A DNA stretch of 33,889 nt from Granulosicoccus sp. (GCA_023300375.1 JALZWO010000124.1:1-33889); one strand, 5' to 3'. Positions 17,753 to 25,688 are shown, counted from the first letter of the stretch. Notes: generated by a model from the sequence alone, not told the origin. Program-made: numbers and translations.

Positions 17753-17782
17753 TTGATTTAGTCCTTCCATTTATTTTGTAAT
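17753..17782 (+). promoter_or_regulatory. Candidate zwf promoter
   Basis: TTGATT at 17753-17758 and TGTAAT at 17777-17782 are spaced by 18 bp and resemble a sigma-70 promoter with one or two mismatches in each box. The -10 is the left arm of the HexR operator. The expected transcription start is about 5 bases before the zwf ATG, which would leave almost no leader. Confidence 0.4.
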
Positions 17783-17791
17783 AAAACTACA
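17777..17791 (+). promoter_or_regulatory. Probable HexR operator upstream of zwf
   Basis: TGTAATAAAACTACA fits TGTARTnnnAYTACA at every fixed position: arms TGTAAT and ACTACA around AAA. It ends 2 bases before the zwf ATG at 17794 and covers the probable -10 box. The gene for a HexR-like protein is the third gene of the same operon, so autoregulation of zwf-pgl-hexR is the natural reading. Confidence 0.8.
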
Positions 17792-17793
17792 CA

Positions 17794-19269
17794 ATGAATT
17801 TGATTTCAAACGAAACCCTTCAGCCCTTTGATTTTGTGCTGTTCGGTGGCACGGGTGATCTGGCAATCCGTAAACTCATACCCGCTTTGTATTTCCGGCA
17901 CTGTGAGGGCCAATTGCCCGACGATGGCCAGATAATCAGCATCGGGCGTACTGGCTATGGCACGAGTGAGTACCGGCAAATGCTCGATGACAAGGTTCGC
18001 GAGCACATTGAAGATAAAGAATTCGACGCGCAAAGCTGGCAGGAATTCCTTGAGCGCGTGCATTACTGTTCCATCGATGTCACCAGTGTGGCAAGCTACG
18101 CCCCTCTAGCGGAGCTTCTTAAAGGACGTGATGATCATGTGCGCGTTTTCTATCTGTCAGTGGCTCCTGATCTGTTTAACGCTGTCACTCATGGTGTGCA
18201 CGCTTCAGGGTTGATTACAGAGAACAGTCGGGTCACGTTAGAGAAGCCGCTGGGTCGAGATCAGGCCACTGCTGAACAGATAAACGACAACCTAGCGGCT
18301 GTTTTTAAAGAGAGTCAAATTTACCGTATTGATCATTACCTTGGAAAGGAGACTGTGCAGAATCTGTTGGCGCTGCGCTTTGGCAATGCCCTTTTTGAAC
18401 CTTTATGGCGTAACGATCGCATCAACGACGTGCAGATAACTATTGCCGAGTCACTGGGTGTAGAAGGTCGTGGCGCATTCTACGACGAGACGGGCGCACT
18501 GCGTGACATGGTGCAGAATCATTTGTTGCAGCTACTCGTTATCATTGCAATGGAGCCCCCCGCGAGTATCGATCCAGATGCTGTGCGAGATGAAAAAATC
18601 AAAGTGCTCAGAGCACTTAAACCACTTGTAGGTATTGACGCTATTGAGAACTCGGTGCGTGGCCAATACAAGGCTGGTGCCTACAGTAGTGGTCCGGTTC
18701 CAGGTTACCTAGATGACAAAGATGTTGCCGATGAGAGCAACACCGAAACCTTCGTTGCACTGAAGGCTGAGATCGGCTCGTGGCGCTGGGAAGGTGTCCC
18801 ATTTTATTTGCGCACCGGTAAACGGATGGAGAGTAAGACAACAGAGATTGTCATCAATTTTAAAAAGGTACCGCATTCAATTTTCGATACAGCGGATGGC
18901 TTCAATACGCCCAACCAACTTATCATCAGGCTGCAGCCGCAAGAAAGCATCCGTATGAGAATTTACGTGAAGGCGTGGGGTGATGACATACAACTTCAAC
19001 CCGTATACCTGAATCTTGACTTCAACGATGTCTTTCAAAAGCGCAAGCTGATTGCCTACGAGCGCTTGTTGCTCGACGTGATTCGTGGCAACCCAACGTT
19101 GTTTATGAGGCGCGATGAAGTCGCCGCGGCGTGGGCTTGGATAGATCCTATACGTGCAGCTTGGGAGCAATACCAATATCCAACCAGAGGATATACGGCG
19201 GGTACATGGGGCCCTAGCGCTGCTAATGCACTGATCAGTAAAGATGGCTTACGTTGGAATGAGGACTGA
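17794..19269 (+). CDS. zwf: Glucose-6-phosphate 1-dehydrogenase
   Basis: Oxidises glucose-6-phosphate to 6-phosphogluconolactone with NADP+ (or NAD+). It is the cytoplasmic entry to the Entner-Doudoroff and oxidative pentose phosphate routes. At 491 residues it is of normal length. The nucleotide-binding loop is FDFVLFGGTGDLAIRKLIPA at residues 12-31. The substrate and catalytic motif RIDHYLGKETVQNLLALRFG is near residue 178. Further blocks are GRGAFYDETGALRDMVQNHL and PFYLRTGKRMESKTTEIVI. The ATG is 2 bases after the HexR operator, and there is no Shine-Dalgarno sequence. The pgl start follows its stop by 4 bases, so the two are co-translated. Confidence 0.97.
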   Translation: MNLISNETLQPFDFVLFGGTGDLAIRKLIPALYFRHCEGQLPDDGQIISIGRTGYGTSEYRQMLDDKVREHIEDKEFDAQSWQEFLERVHYCSIDVTSVASYAPLAELLKGRDDHVRVFYLSVAPDLFNAVTHGVHASGLITENSRVTLEKPLGRDQATAEQINDNLAAVFKESQIYRIDHYLGKETVQNLLALRFGNALFEPLWRNDRINDVQITIAESLGVEGRGAFYDETGALRDMVQNHLLQLLVIIAMEPPASIDPDAVRDEKIKVLRALKPLVGIDAIENSVRGQYKAGAYSSGPVPGYLDDKDVADESNTETFVALKAEIGSWRWEGVPFYLRTGKRMESKTTEIVINFKKVPHSIFDTADGFNTPNQLIIRLQPQESIRMRIYVKAWGDDIQLQPVYLNLDFNDVFQKRKLIAYERLLLDVIRGNPTLFMRRDEVAAAWAWIDPIRAAWEQYQYPTRGYTAGTWGPSAANALISKDGLRWNED

Positions 19270-19273
19270 AAAC

Positions 19274-20062
19274 ATGGATACAAGTAAAGCAAAGCAATTC
19301 TGTGAAGCTTCAGGCATCGCTTGGTTTGAAGCCTCAGATGCTCAACAGTTAGCTAGCCAATTGGCAGTTAGCATCATTTCAGCACTTCAACACGATTTGG
19401 AAACCAAAGGCGTTGCATCTTTGGTTGTCTCCGGTGGCAGTACGCCAGCTCCCGTGTTCAAGTGTTTATCGGTTGTCGATATCGACTGGTCAAAAGTGAC
19501 GGTGACTTTAGCCGACGAGCGCTGGGTGCCGCCAGGCCATGCAGATAGTAACGAGTCGCTAGTAAAAGACACATTGCTGGTAAACAAGGCGGCTACAGCT
19601 AAGTTTGTGTCCTTGTATAGAGCCGACATGACGCCAGAGCAAGCGATAAGCCACGTGGCTGCTGATGTACTGGCTATGGCTCAACCCTTTAGTGCAACCA
19701 TATTAGGTATGGGTGGTGATGGACACACAGCCTCTCTGTTTCCCGATGCGCCAGCCGCTCAATTGGCGAATGCTATGGCGTTAGATAATACGACCACTAT
19801 CGCTGTATTGGCGCCGCCGAGTGTGAATCAACTACGCATCAGTCTCACGCGTGCTGCACTGCTGAATTCTAAGAAGCGCTTTTTACACATTACTGGCGAG
19901 GGCAAGCGTGATGTGCTTGCGAATGCATTGCTCGAGTGCACTACCAACAATAGCGCGGCTAATGATGACACCACGTTACAGCCATATGCCGCGGGTATGA
20001 AACCCATCGTGGGTTTGCTAACAAGTGAGCCGAAAACGGCAAGTGTTTTCTGGAGCCCTTAG
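19274..20062 (+). CDS. pgl: 6-phosphogluconolactonase
   Basis: Hydrolyses 6-phosphogluconolactone to 6-phosphogluconate, between Zwf and Edd. The ATG at 19274 is preferred over one at 19244 inside zwf: GAGGA at 19261-19265 is 8 bases upstream, and the family N-terminus fits. It has 262 residues, slightly longer than many family members. The DevB/Pgl motifs are present: SLVVSGGSTPAPVFKCLS, TVTLADERWVPPGHADSNE and ATILGMGGDGHTASLFPDAP. The C-terminal part contains RISLTRAALLNSKKRFLHIT. The arrangement zwf-pgl-hexR on one strand opposite edd-eda keeps the whole route from glucose-6-phosphate to pyruvate under one regulatory region. Confidence 0.95.
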   Translation: MDTSKAKQFCEASGIAWFEASDAQQLASQLAVSIISALQHDLETKGVASLVVSGGSTPAPVFKCLSVVDIDWSKVTVTLADERWVPPGHADSNESLVKDTLLVNKAATAKFVSLYRADMTPEQAISHVAADVLAMAQPFSATILGMGGDGHTASLFPDAPAAQLANAMALDNTTTIAVLAPPSVNQLRISLTRAALLNSKKRFLHITGEGKRDVLANALLECTTNNSAANDDTTLQPYAAGMKPIVGLLTSEPKTASVFWSP

Positions 20063-20075
20063 GGCTGTTGCCCTT
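20054..20075 (+). other. Overlapping alternative hairpins at the pgl stop codon
   Basis: AGCCCTTAGGGCT (20054-20066) and AGGGCTGTTGCCCT (20061-20074) share the middle arm and cannot both form. They span the pgl stop codon and lie about 30 bases before hexR. There is no T-run, so they are not a normal terminator. They might tune read-through or stability between pgl and hexR, or be chance. Confidence 0.2.
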
Positions 20076-20101
20076 AGCGCCGTGGATAGAGATAGTTCAG
20101 C

Positions 20102-20932
20102 ATGCTTTCTAAAATAAAAGCCGCACGAAGTGGTTTGCGCAAATCAGAACAGAAGGTCGCTGATGCGGTGATCGATGATCCCGATGAAGCGGTGCAGTCT
20201 TCTATCCATGCCATAGCTACTCGGGCGAAGGTTAGTGAGCCGACAGTTATTCGATTTTGTCGTGCGCTCGATTGTGTTGGTTTTCAACAATTTAAGCTTA
20301 AGCTGGCTCAAGATCTTGCTAGGCGTGGTACGTTTTTCTACCAAGACGTCACTGCTCAAGATACCAGCAAGCAATTAGCGTCGAAGTTGCTTGATGGCGC
20401 TATTGCTTCGCTGGTGCAAATCCGTGATCAGATAAATGAAGAGTCTCTGGATAGGGCGATTGCTTTGTACGAGGCCTGCAGTCGTGTCGAGCTTTACGGT
20501 TCTGGTGGCTCTGCTGTTGTGGCCGAAGACGCCCAGTTAAAGTTTTTCAGGTTGGGCAAGCCTGCTATTGCTTATTCAGATCCACATATTCAACATGCGG
20601 CTGCCGCCTTGCTTGATCGCGATGCCTTAGTAATCGCAGTGTCTCATTCTGGCCGAAGTAGCGACATTCTCAAGACAGTGGAGATAGCGCGCGCCGCCAG
20701 AGCCAAAGTTATTTCGGTAACAGCCACTCGCTCACCATTGGCTCAATGCAGTGATGTCGCGCTGACTGTGGACGTTAACGAGGACAGCGATATTTTCTCA
20801 CCTGTCAAATCGCGATTAGGTCAAATGGTGGTACTGGATGTACTGGCAGTAGGTGTAGCTGTTCGCGGCGGGGATCATATGCTCGAGCAGCTAGCGAGGG
20901 CGCGCCGCGCTATCGACTTTAAATTCGTTTAG
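20102..20932 (+). CDS. hexR: HexR-type transcriptional regulator (RpiR family)
   Basis: A DNA-binding regulator of glucose catabolism whose known ligand in proteobacteria is KDPG, the substrate of Eda. It has 276 residues. The RpiR helix-turn-helix domain is in residues 1-77: GLRKSEQKVADAVIDDPDEA, then AIATRAKVSEPTVIRFCRAL and GFQQFKLKLAQDLA, all close to HexR of Pseudomonas and enterics. The sugar-binding SIS domain covers about 115-250: RVELYGSGGSAVVAEDAQLK, ALVIAVSHSGRSSDILKTVE and DSDIFSPVKSRLGQMVVLDV. It is the third gene after zwf and pgl, 39 bases from pgl. Two matching operators lie in the zwf/edd divergent region. RpiR paralogues with other ligands exist, but context and operator make HexR the best call. 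Confidence 0.92.
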   Translation: MLSKIKAARSGLRKSEQKVADAVIDDPDEAVQSSIHAIATRAKVSEPTVIRFCRALDCVGFQQFKLKLAQDLARRGTFFYQDVTAQDTSKQLASKLLDGAIASLVQIRDQINEESLDRAIALYEACSRVELYGSGGSAVVAEDAQLKFFRLGKPAIAYSDPHIQHAAAALLDRDALVIAVSHSGRSSDILKTVEIARAARAKVISVTATRSPLAQCSDVALTVDVNEDSDIFSPVKSRLGQMVVLDVLAVGVAVRGGDHMLEQLARARRAIDFKFV

Positions 20933-20939
20933 AGGTGTT

Positions 20940-22352
20940 CTAGTTAGCAGTAATTTCGCCAAACGCCGAAACAGTCGTCGGATTTACCAGGACGCGAGCT
21001 CGTGTGTAGACCTGATCCTGATCGACTCGGAATATGGCGGCACCATCCTCATTGACGTCCACGCTTAATGGATCGCTAAATGCTGAATCAGCAGAAATCT
21101 GGATTTCATATCCGGCTGCGTCTTCTGGTGGATCCACTACAGTGACAACAAAGCCACCGCCGTCTCGTGCAATGTCTGTCTTGACAGGCTCAACTGAGGG
21201 GTCAATGTCTGCCAATGTGATTCTCGTTTTGGAACGAAAGCCCAACAAGCCAATAGCGTCGATTGCGCGCACACTTAGAAAATAATCACCTGACTCAAGC
21301 GATTGGTTTAAGGATTGTTGAAGATCGAATGCGGGCTCATTCCCAGAGATGCTGAACGTGGTGAGCGTCTGTTGACCAGCTTCGTCGTTGGATACAGTGG
21401 CTTCATAAGCTGATGAGCCTGTAATTTCCCACCAGGCAAGCGTGTCACCGATAGCGAGTCTAGCTGGGATACGCTTGAACACCGGAGGCGGGCTAAGTTC
21501 CACGGGGTCACCAGCAGCTGAGCCCGTGGCCACAGCGACGCCGAATCCGGTATCAAGATCGGTATTCTCGCCTTGCGCCTCAACAGCAACACCGCCCTCG
21601 GTTACGCCGATTAACAGCTTATCGTTTGCCGAAATATCGAAGATGGTGCCTCGAACTGCCGCCGATGCGTACGGCGTGTTGATTTTAAATTCCAACGGCT
21701 GTTGATCGCGAGCGTTGATGTCAGCAGTGACTCTGCCAGATTGTGTGTCTATTTCGATGCGGCATCGATCATCTGCATCTTGGCAGGCTAATTTTGTGAG
21801 CATTGCACGCGTATTGGGTTGCAGATTGATTACAGCACCAGAGAAAAAAGCAATACTGACGTACCCGTCTGCTTGTGTGGTGATTAGATCACCAGCAACA
21901 ATTTTGGAATCTCTTGTGAGTTCTTGGGACTCTAGATTCGTATCGGCATTTCCAGACTGTGCACTGAACACTGATTGACGAGACAGTGAGGCTTCACCTT
22001 TGACGAAAACGACTTCTGCAAATTCATCGCTTGCTGGCATTGGTATTGGAATGCGGATAACACTTCCCACAGCCAAATCTTGACCGATTGAGAGGTTGTT
22101 TAATTCAGCTAGACCTGGGGCATAGGCTGCTTTGCCCAGTTCTGTTCGCGCGATACTGGCCAGAGTATCTCCCGCTTTAACCAGAACGCCACGTGTGACC
22201 ATAGAAGACTGCTGAGGGATGTTTGATCCATCGACAGAGGCTGTCTCTGGAACGGCGGTCTCTGTTTGAGCAGAGACGATACCTGTAAGCAGGGCGCACA
22301 CTGCTAACAGAGTGCACCTTTTGTAACGTACTGATTTAGTGATGATGTCCAT
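20940..22352 (-). CDS. Periplasmic LysM- and FecR-domain protein
   Basis: A 470-residue exported protein. It has a signal peptide (basic VRYKR, then CTLLAVCALLTGIVSAQ, cleavage after SAQ). A LysM module lies around residues 55-103: VLVKAGDTLASIARTELG, then NNLSIGQDLAVGSVIRIPIP, which binds peptidoglycan-like glycans. A FecR domain spans about 157-260: DLITTQADGYVSIAFFSGAV, INLQPNTRAMLTKL, and NTPYASAAVRGTIFDISAN. The C-terminal 180 residues look like one or two fibronectin-like beta domains. It is not a FecI/FecR signalling pair: no sigma factor or TonB receptor is nearby and the N-terminal anti-sigma part is absent. It lies 73 bases downstream of pyk on the same strand and ends 7 bases from hexR, tail to tail. 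Function unknown, probably cell-envelope. Confidence 0.85.
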   Translation of the reverse strand: MDIITKSVRYKRCTLLAVCALLTGIVSAQTETAVPETASVDGSNIPQQSSMVTRGVLVKAGDTLASIARTELGKAAYAPGLAELNNLSIGQDLAVGSVIRIPIPMPASDEFAEVVFVKGEASLSRQSVFSAQSGNADTNLESQELTRDSKIVAGDLITTQADGYVSIAFFSGAVINLQPNTRAMLTKLACQDADDRCRIEIDTQSGRVTADINARDQQPLEFKINTPYASAAVRGTIFDISANDKLLIGVTEGGVAVEAQGENTDLDTGFGVAVATGSAAGDPVELSPPPVFKRIPARLAIGDTLAWWEITGSSAYEATVSNDEAGQQTLTTFSISGNEPAFDLQQSLNQSLESGDYFLSVRAIDAIGLLGFRSKTRITLADIDPSVEPVKTDIARDGGGFVVTVVDPPEDAAGYEIQISADSAFSDPLSVDVNEDGAAIFRVDQDQVYTRARVLVNPTTVSAFGEITAN

Positions 22353-22403
22353 AGACTCAAAAGTGTTGAAGTCGTGCTATCTACAGCTTTCAAGCATAAC
22401 GTG

Positions 22404-22424
22404 AAAAAAAGTATTGCAACTTTT
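22404..22424 (-). terminator. Weak intrinsic terminator after pyk
   Basis: On the minus strand, AAAAGT then loop TGCAAT then ACTTTT is followed by TTT, so the T-run is partly in the stem. It begins 2 bases after the pyk stop. The six-pair stem is A/T-rich and weak, so read-through into the LysM-FecR gene is likely. Confidence 0.35.
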
Positions 22425-22425
22425 A

Positions 22426-23853
22426 CTAGGTTGGTAATTCTTTCAATCGAGTAAGTCGCATCATGTTGGTAGTGCCTGTTCGGCCAAATGGCATGCCTGC
22501 AGTGATAGCAATGATTTCGCCCATTTCGCCAAATCCTTCTTCTAAGGTGACAGAGATTGCGCTCGGCACCATATCGTCGATACTGTGAACTGCCTCATGT
22601 ACTACGGCATGAACTCCCCAGACTAACGCAAGACGTCGAGCGGTTTCACGGTTTGGGGTACAGCCGATGACAGGAGCCTCTGGACGCTCACGAGCAGCAC
22701 GAAAACTGGAAAATCCAGATTCTGTCCAGGTGAAGGTCGCCGCTAAAGCGATAACCGAGGAGACATGACGTAAAGAAGAGCTTATAGCGTCAGCAGCGGT
22801 GTCGCCTGGAGTGGGTAAGTTGGCATCGATTGATTTTCTGTAATAAGGGTCTCGTTCTACCTCAACAATGATTCTGCTCATTGCCGTGGCAGCTTCGATA
22901 GGAAAACTTCCTGCAGCTGTCTCTGCTGACAGCATAACGGCGTCTGCTCCGTCATAGATAGCAGTGGCTACGTCTGAACTTTCGGCACGTGTAGGCACCG
23001 GCGAAAGAATCATTGACTCAAGCATCTGTGTCGCAACGACTACCGGTTTACCTTCTTGTCGTGCACTTCGCAAAATTCGCTTTTGTACAACTGGCACCGT
23101 TTCTTGAGGCATTTCAACGCCCAGATCGCCACGGGCTACCATCACACCGTCGCTTTCCTGAACGATTTCGTCGAGGTGTTCAATGGCGCTTGGTTTTTCC
23201 AGCTTTGCCATGATTAAGGCCTTGTTACCGACCAGGCCACGCAGCTCTCGCATGTCATCTGGTTTTTGAACGAAAGACATTGCAACCCAATCGACACCCA
23301 AAGACAAACCGTAGGTGAGATCCTTGCGATCTTTTTCAGTTAACGGTGAGATAGGCAGAATTAGGTCGGGCACATTGACGCCTTTATTGCTGCTGATTTC
23401 GCCGCCCACCATGACCTCGGTTAGCGCTGTGCTATCGGTAAACTCGAGCACTTTGAGGCGAATCTTGCCATCGTTTACCAGCAGGCTAGCGCCTTCGCTA
23501 AGCGCTGCGAATATCTCTGGGTGCAGAAGAGGCGCCCTGTTGGCATCTCCAGGTGTGGGGTCTTGGTCTAGCGTAAATTTCTCGCCAACTACCAGCATCT
23601 CTTTTCCGTTGGCGAAAGTGCCAACACGTAATTTTGGACCCTGCAAATCCATGAGAATGCCTATTGGCCGCCCACGTTCCATTTCTATGTCACGGATGAT
23701 GCTGTGCGTTTTGGCGTGGTCATCGTGCGTGCCGTGGCTAAAATTGAGTCTGAAAACGTCAATTCCTGCGTCGAACAGCTTGAGAATAGTTTCTCGGTCG
23801 TTGCTTGAGGGACCTAGGGTGCCTATTATTTTGGCGTTGCGTCTTCGTCTCAT
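22426..23853 (-). CDS. pyk: Pyruvate kinase
   Basis: Transfers phosphate from phosphoenolpyruvate to ADP, giving pyruvate and ATP, in the cytoplasm. The ATG at 23853 gives MRRRRNAKIIGTLGPSS, the usual start of the family, and 475 residues. A TTG five codons earlier is possible; neither has a clear Shine-Dalgarno sequence. Motifs visible are DVFRLNFSHGTHDDH, GILMDLQGPKLRVG, LTEKDRKDLTYGLSLGVDWV, AMSFVQKPDD, LIMAKLEKPSAIEHLDEIV, the active-site block GVMVARGDLGVEMPQETVP, KPVVVATQMLESM and DGADAVMLSAETAAG. It is not in the zwf or edd operon but belongs to the HexR regulon in many proteobacteria, and a weak HexR-like site lies about 72 bases upstream. Confidence 0.96.
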   Translation of the reverse strand: MRRRRNAKIIGTLGPSSNDRETILKLFDAGIDVFRLNFSHGTHDDHAKTHSIIRDIEMERGRPIGILMDLQGPKLRVGTFANGKEMLVVGEKFTLDQDPTPGDANRAPLLHPEIFAALSEGASLLVNDGKIRLKVLEFTDSTALTEVMVGGEISSNKGVNVPDLILPISPLTEKDRKDLTYGLSLGVDWVAMSFVQKPDDMRELRGLVGNKALIMAKLEKPSAIEHLDEIVQESDGVMVARGDLGVEMPQETVPVVQKRILRSARQEGKPVVVATQMLESMILSPVPTRAESSDVATAIYDGADAVMLSAETAAGSFPIEAATAMSRIIVEVERDPYYRKSIDANLPTPGDTAADAISSSLRHVSSVIALAATFTWTESGFSSFRAARERPEAPVIGCTPNRETARRLALVWGVHAVVHEAVHSIDDMVPSAISVTLEEGFGEMGEIIAITAGMPFGRTGTTNMMRLTRLKELPT

Positions 23854-23924
23854 CTTTGGTTTAGTCAAAACTCACATTACAGATAGTGGTGGATACCGAT
23901 ACAGACGAACACCTACTGACAAAG

Positions 23925-23939
23925 TGTAGTCCGACTCCC
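23925..23939 (-). promoter_or_regulatory. Possible degenerate HexR operator upstream of pyk
   Basis: TGTAGTCCGACTCCC on the plus strand fits TGTARTnnnAYTACA with two mismatches, both in the right arm. It lies about 72 bases before the chosen pyk start, a reasonable operator position, and pyk is a known HexR target elsewhere. It is weaker than the zwf and edd sites, so the call is tentative. Confidence 0.35.
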
Positions 23940-23953
23940 ATCATACTTCGTGT

Positions 23954-23977
23954 AGTTTACCGTAAACGTGGCACGTT
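23954..23977. promoter_or_regulatory. Two adjacent 13-bp palindromes in the pyk/glcD divergent region
   Basis: GTTTACCGTAAAC (23954-23966) and AACGTGGCACGTT (23965-23977) are each perfect inverted repeats around one central base, overlapping by two bases. They lie between divergent pyk and glcD, with the nearest start 101 bases away, and look like operators for one or two dimeric regulators. No known consensus was recognised. Confidence 0.4.
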
Positions 23978-24043
23978 AACTCGCAAGCTATGTAAACAGC
24001 TGTATCGCTCCTAATTTGGCAACTTTTGTTCACTGAATTCCTG

Positions 24044-24077
24044 ATAATGGTTAAAACGAGATAATGGTTAAAACGAG
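24044..24077 (+). repeat. Perfect 17-bp tandem duplication upstream of glcD
   Basis: ATAATGGTTAAAACGAG occurs twice head to tail (24044-24060 and 24061-24077) with no mismatch. It lies about 60-95 bases before the glcD ATG, a usual place for activator binding. A TATATT at 24101-24106 might be a -10 box but has no good -35. The repeat may be a doubled operator or a recent slippage event. Confidence 0.6.
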
Positions 24078-24137
24078 GCTTTTACCCGTATCAGCTAAGG
24101 TATATTCACAGAGTCAACTAACTACGGAGCAAGGTGC

Positions 24138-25688
24138 ATGTCTGCAGATCCAGCCGATATGGGTTTAGCCGCTGAGCCGGCGGCCTCAACGATAAGCGCG
24201 TCAACAGATGTGCACAATGCACCTGAACGGCAGGGGCGTAGAGAAAAAGCGGCCTCTGAATTGTCTCGGCTTGTGCCTGCCGGTAGTGTTCTGTGGAGCG
24301 AGGAAGAGCTGAGGCCGTATGAGTCTGATGGATTAACGGCAATGAAACAGACACCGTTGTTGGTTGTTTTGCCTGAGAGCGTTGAGCAAGTACAGGCGAT
24401 TATGCGCTGGGCTAAGCACACGCAAACACCGGTCGTAGCAAGAGGTGCTGGAACGGGTTTGTCAGGCGGAGCGCTGCCACATATTGACGGCATTTTGCTG
24501 GGACTTGCGAAATTCAATGCCATCCTTGAGTTAAATGAAAAACAGGGCTTTGCCCGAGTGCAGCCTGGGGTTCGCAATCTGGCCATCTCTGATGCCGCCA
24601 GACCCCACGGTCTATATTACGCCCCCGATCCCTCGTCACAAATTGCCTGCACTATTGGCGGTAATGTGGCAGAGAATTCGGGCGGAGTTCATTGCCTAAA
24701 ATATGGGCTAACAGTTCACAACGTGCTTTCGGCGACGGTTATCACGATGGACGGTGATTTGCTCACCTTGGGCGCCAGTGGGTACGATAACGCTGGGTAT
24801 GACCTGCTAGCGCTACTTAATGGTTCCGAGGGCATGTTAGCGGTAGTGGTGGAGGTACGAGTCAAGCTCTTGCCAGTGCCGCCGGTCGCCAAGCTGGTTA
24901 TGGCCGCTTTCGACAGTGTAGAAGCGGCGGGCAATGCGGTGGGTGATGTCATAGCTGCTGGTATTATTCCAGCGGGACTCGAACTGATGGACAATCCTGC
25001 CATCGTAGCGGCGGAGGCGTTTGCAAAATGTGGTTATCCCACAGATGCCGCAGCGTTGTTGCTGTGCGAACTTGATGGCATTGAAGAGGAAGTGAACACG
25101 CAGGTTGAGGGTGTGTCGCAAGTATTCAAGGCGGCCAACGTGTCTAGTTTGCACATTGCGGCAACAGAGGCCGAGCGGCTATTGCTGTGGAAAGGACGTA
25201 AATCGGCGTTTCCTGCGGTTGGTCGATTGGCCCCTGACTACTATTGTATTGATGGCACCATTCCGCGCAAACAGTTATCTCACGTGCTGCAACGAATGGA
25301 GCAAATGTCCGCCGAATACAGCCTGCCTATTGCTAACGTATTTCATGCAGGTGATGGCAATTTGCACCCTCTCATCATGTTTGATGCTGGAAAACCCGGT
25401 GAGCTGCATCGCACCGAAGAGCTGGGTAGCCGCATCTTGCAATTGTGTGTGGAAGTGGGTGGTACGGTCACCGGAGAACACGGTGTGGGTATGGAGAAGA
25501 TCAATGAGATGTGCGTTCAGTTCGATGCAAATACATTGACACAGTTTCACAGCGTCAAGAATGCTTTTGACCCTGATGGTTTGCTTAATCCTGGTAAGGC
25601 TGTGCCCACCTTGCAGCGCTGTGCAGAGTTCGGCGCTATGCATGTACACCACGGGGAAGTGAAATTCCCTGAACTGGAACGCTTCTGA
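24138..25688 (+). CDS. glcD: Glycolate oxidase, FAD-binding subunit GlcD
   Basis: The flavin subunit of the membrane-associated glycolate dehydrogenase, which oxidises glycolate (and often D-lactate) to glyoxylate. It has 516 residues, with an extra 30 or so polar residues at the N-terminus relative to the E. coli protein. The ATG at 24138 has GGAG at 24126-24129. The FAD-binding domain (about 70-245) shows PVVARGAGTGLSGGALPHID, PGVRNLAISDAARPHGLYYA, PDPSSQIACTIGGNVAENSG and GVHCLKYGLTVHNVL. The C-terminal FAD-oxidase domain has VFHAGDGNLHPLIMFDAG and GTVTGEHGVGMEKINEMC, with the conserved histidines. The stop overlaps the glcE ATG by one base. Confidence 0.95.
   Translation: MSADPADMGLAAEPAASTISASTDVHNAPERQGRREKAASELSRLVPAGSVLWSEEELRPYESDGLTAMKQTPLLVVLPESVEQVQAIMRWAKHTQTPVVARGAGTGLSGGALPHIDGILLGLAKFNAILELNEKQGFARVQPGVRNLAISDAARPHGLYYAPDPSSQIACTIGGNVAENSGGVHCLKYGLTVHNVLSATVITMDGDLLTLGASGYDNAGYDLLALLNGSEGMLAVVVEVRVKLLPVPPVAKLVMAAFDSVEAAGNAVGDVIAAGIIPAGLELMDNPAIVAAEAFAKCGYPTDAAALLLCELDGIEEEVNTQVEGVSQVFKAANVSSLHIAATEAERLLLWKGRKSAFPAVGRLAPDYYCIDGTIPRKQLSHVLQRMEQMSAEYSLPIANVFHAGDGNLHPLIMFDAGKPGELHRTEELGSRILQLCVEVGGTVTGEHGVGMEKINEMCVQFDANTLTQFHSVKNAFDPDGLLNPGKAVPTLQRCAEFGAMHVHHGEVKFPELERF

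Noticed and set aside
23315-23929. 204-codon plus-strand ORF across pyk
   Set aside because: Antisense shadow of a strongly conserved gene. Ser/Arg/Leu-rich composition with no domain.
23969-23985. Sigma-54-like promoter (TGGCACGTTAACTCGCA) upstream of glcD
   Set aside because: The -24 half is perfect but the -12 half is TCGC in place of TTGC and the GG-to-GC spacing is one base too long. It is also part of a palindrome.
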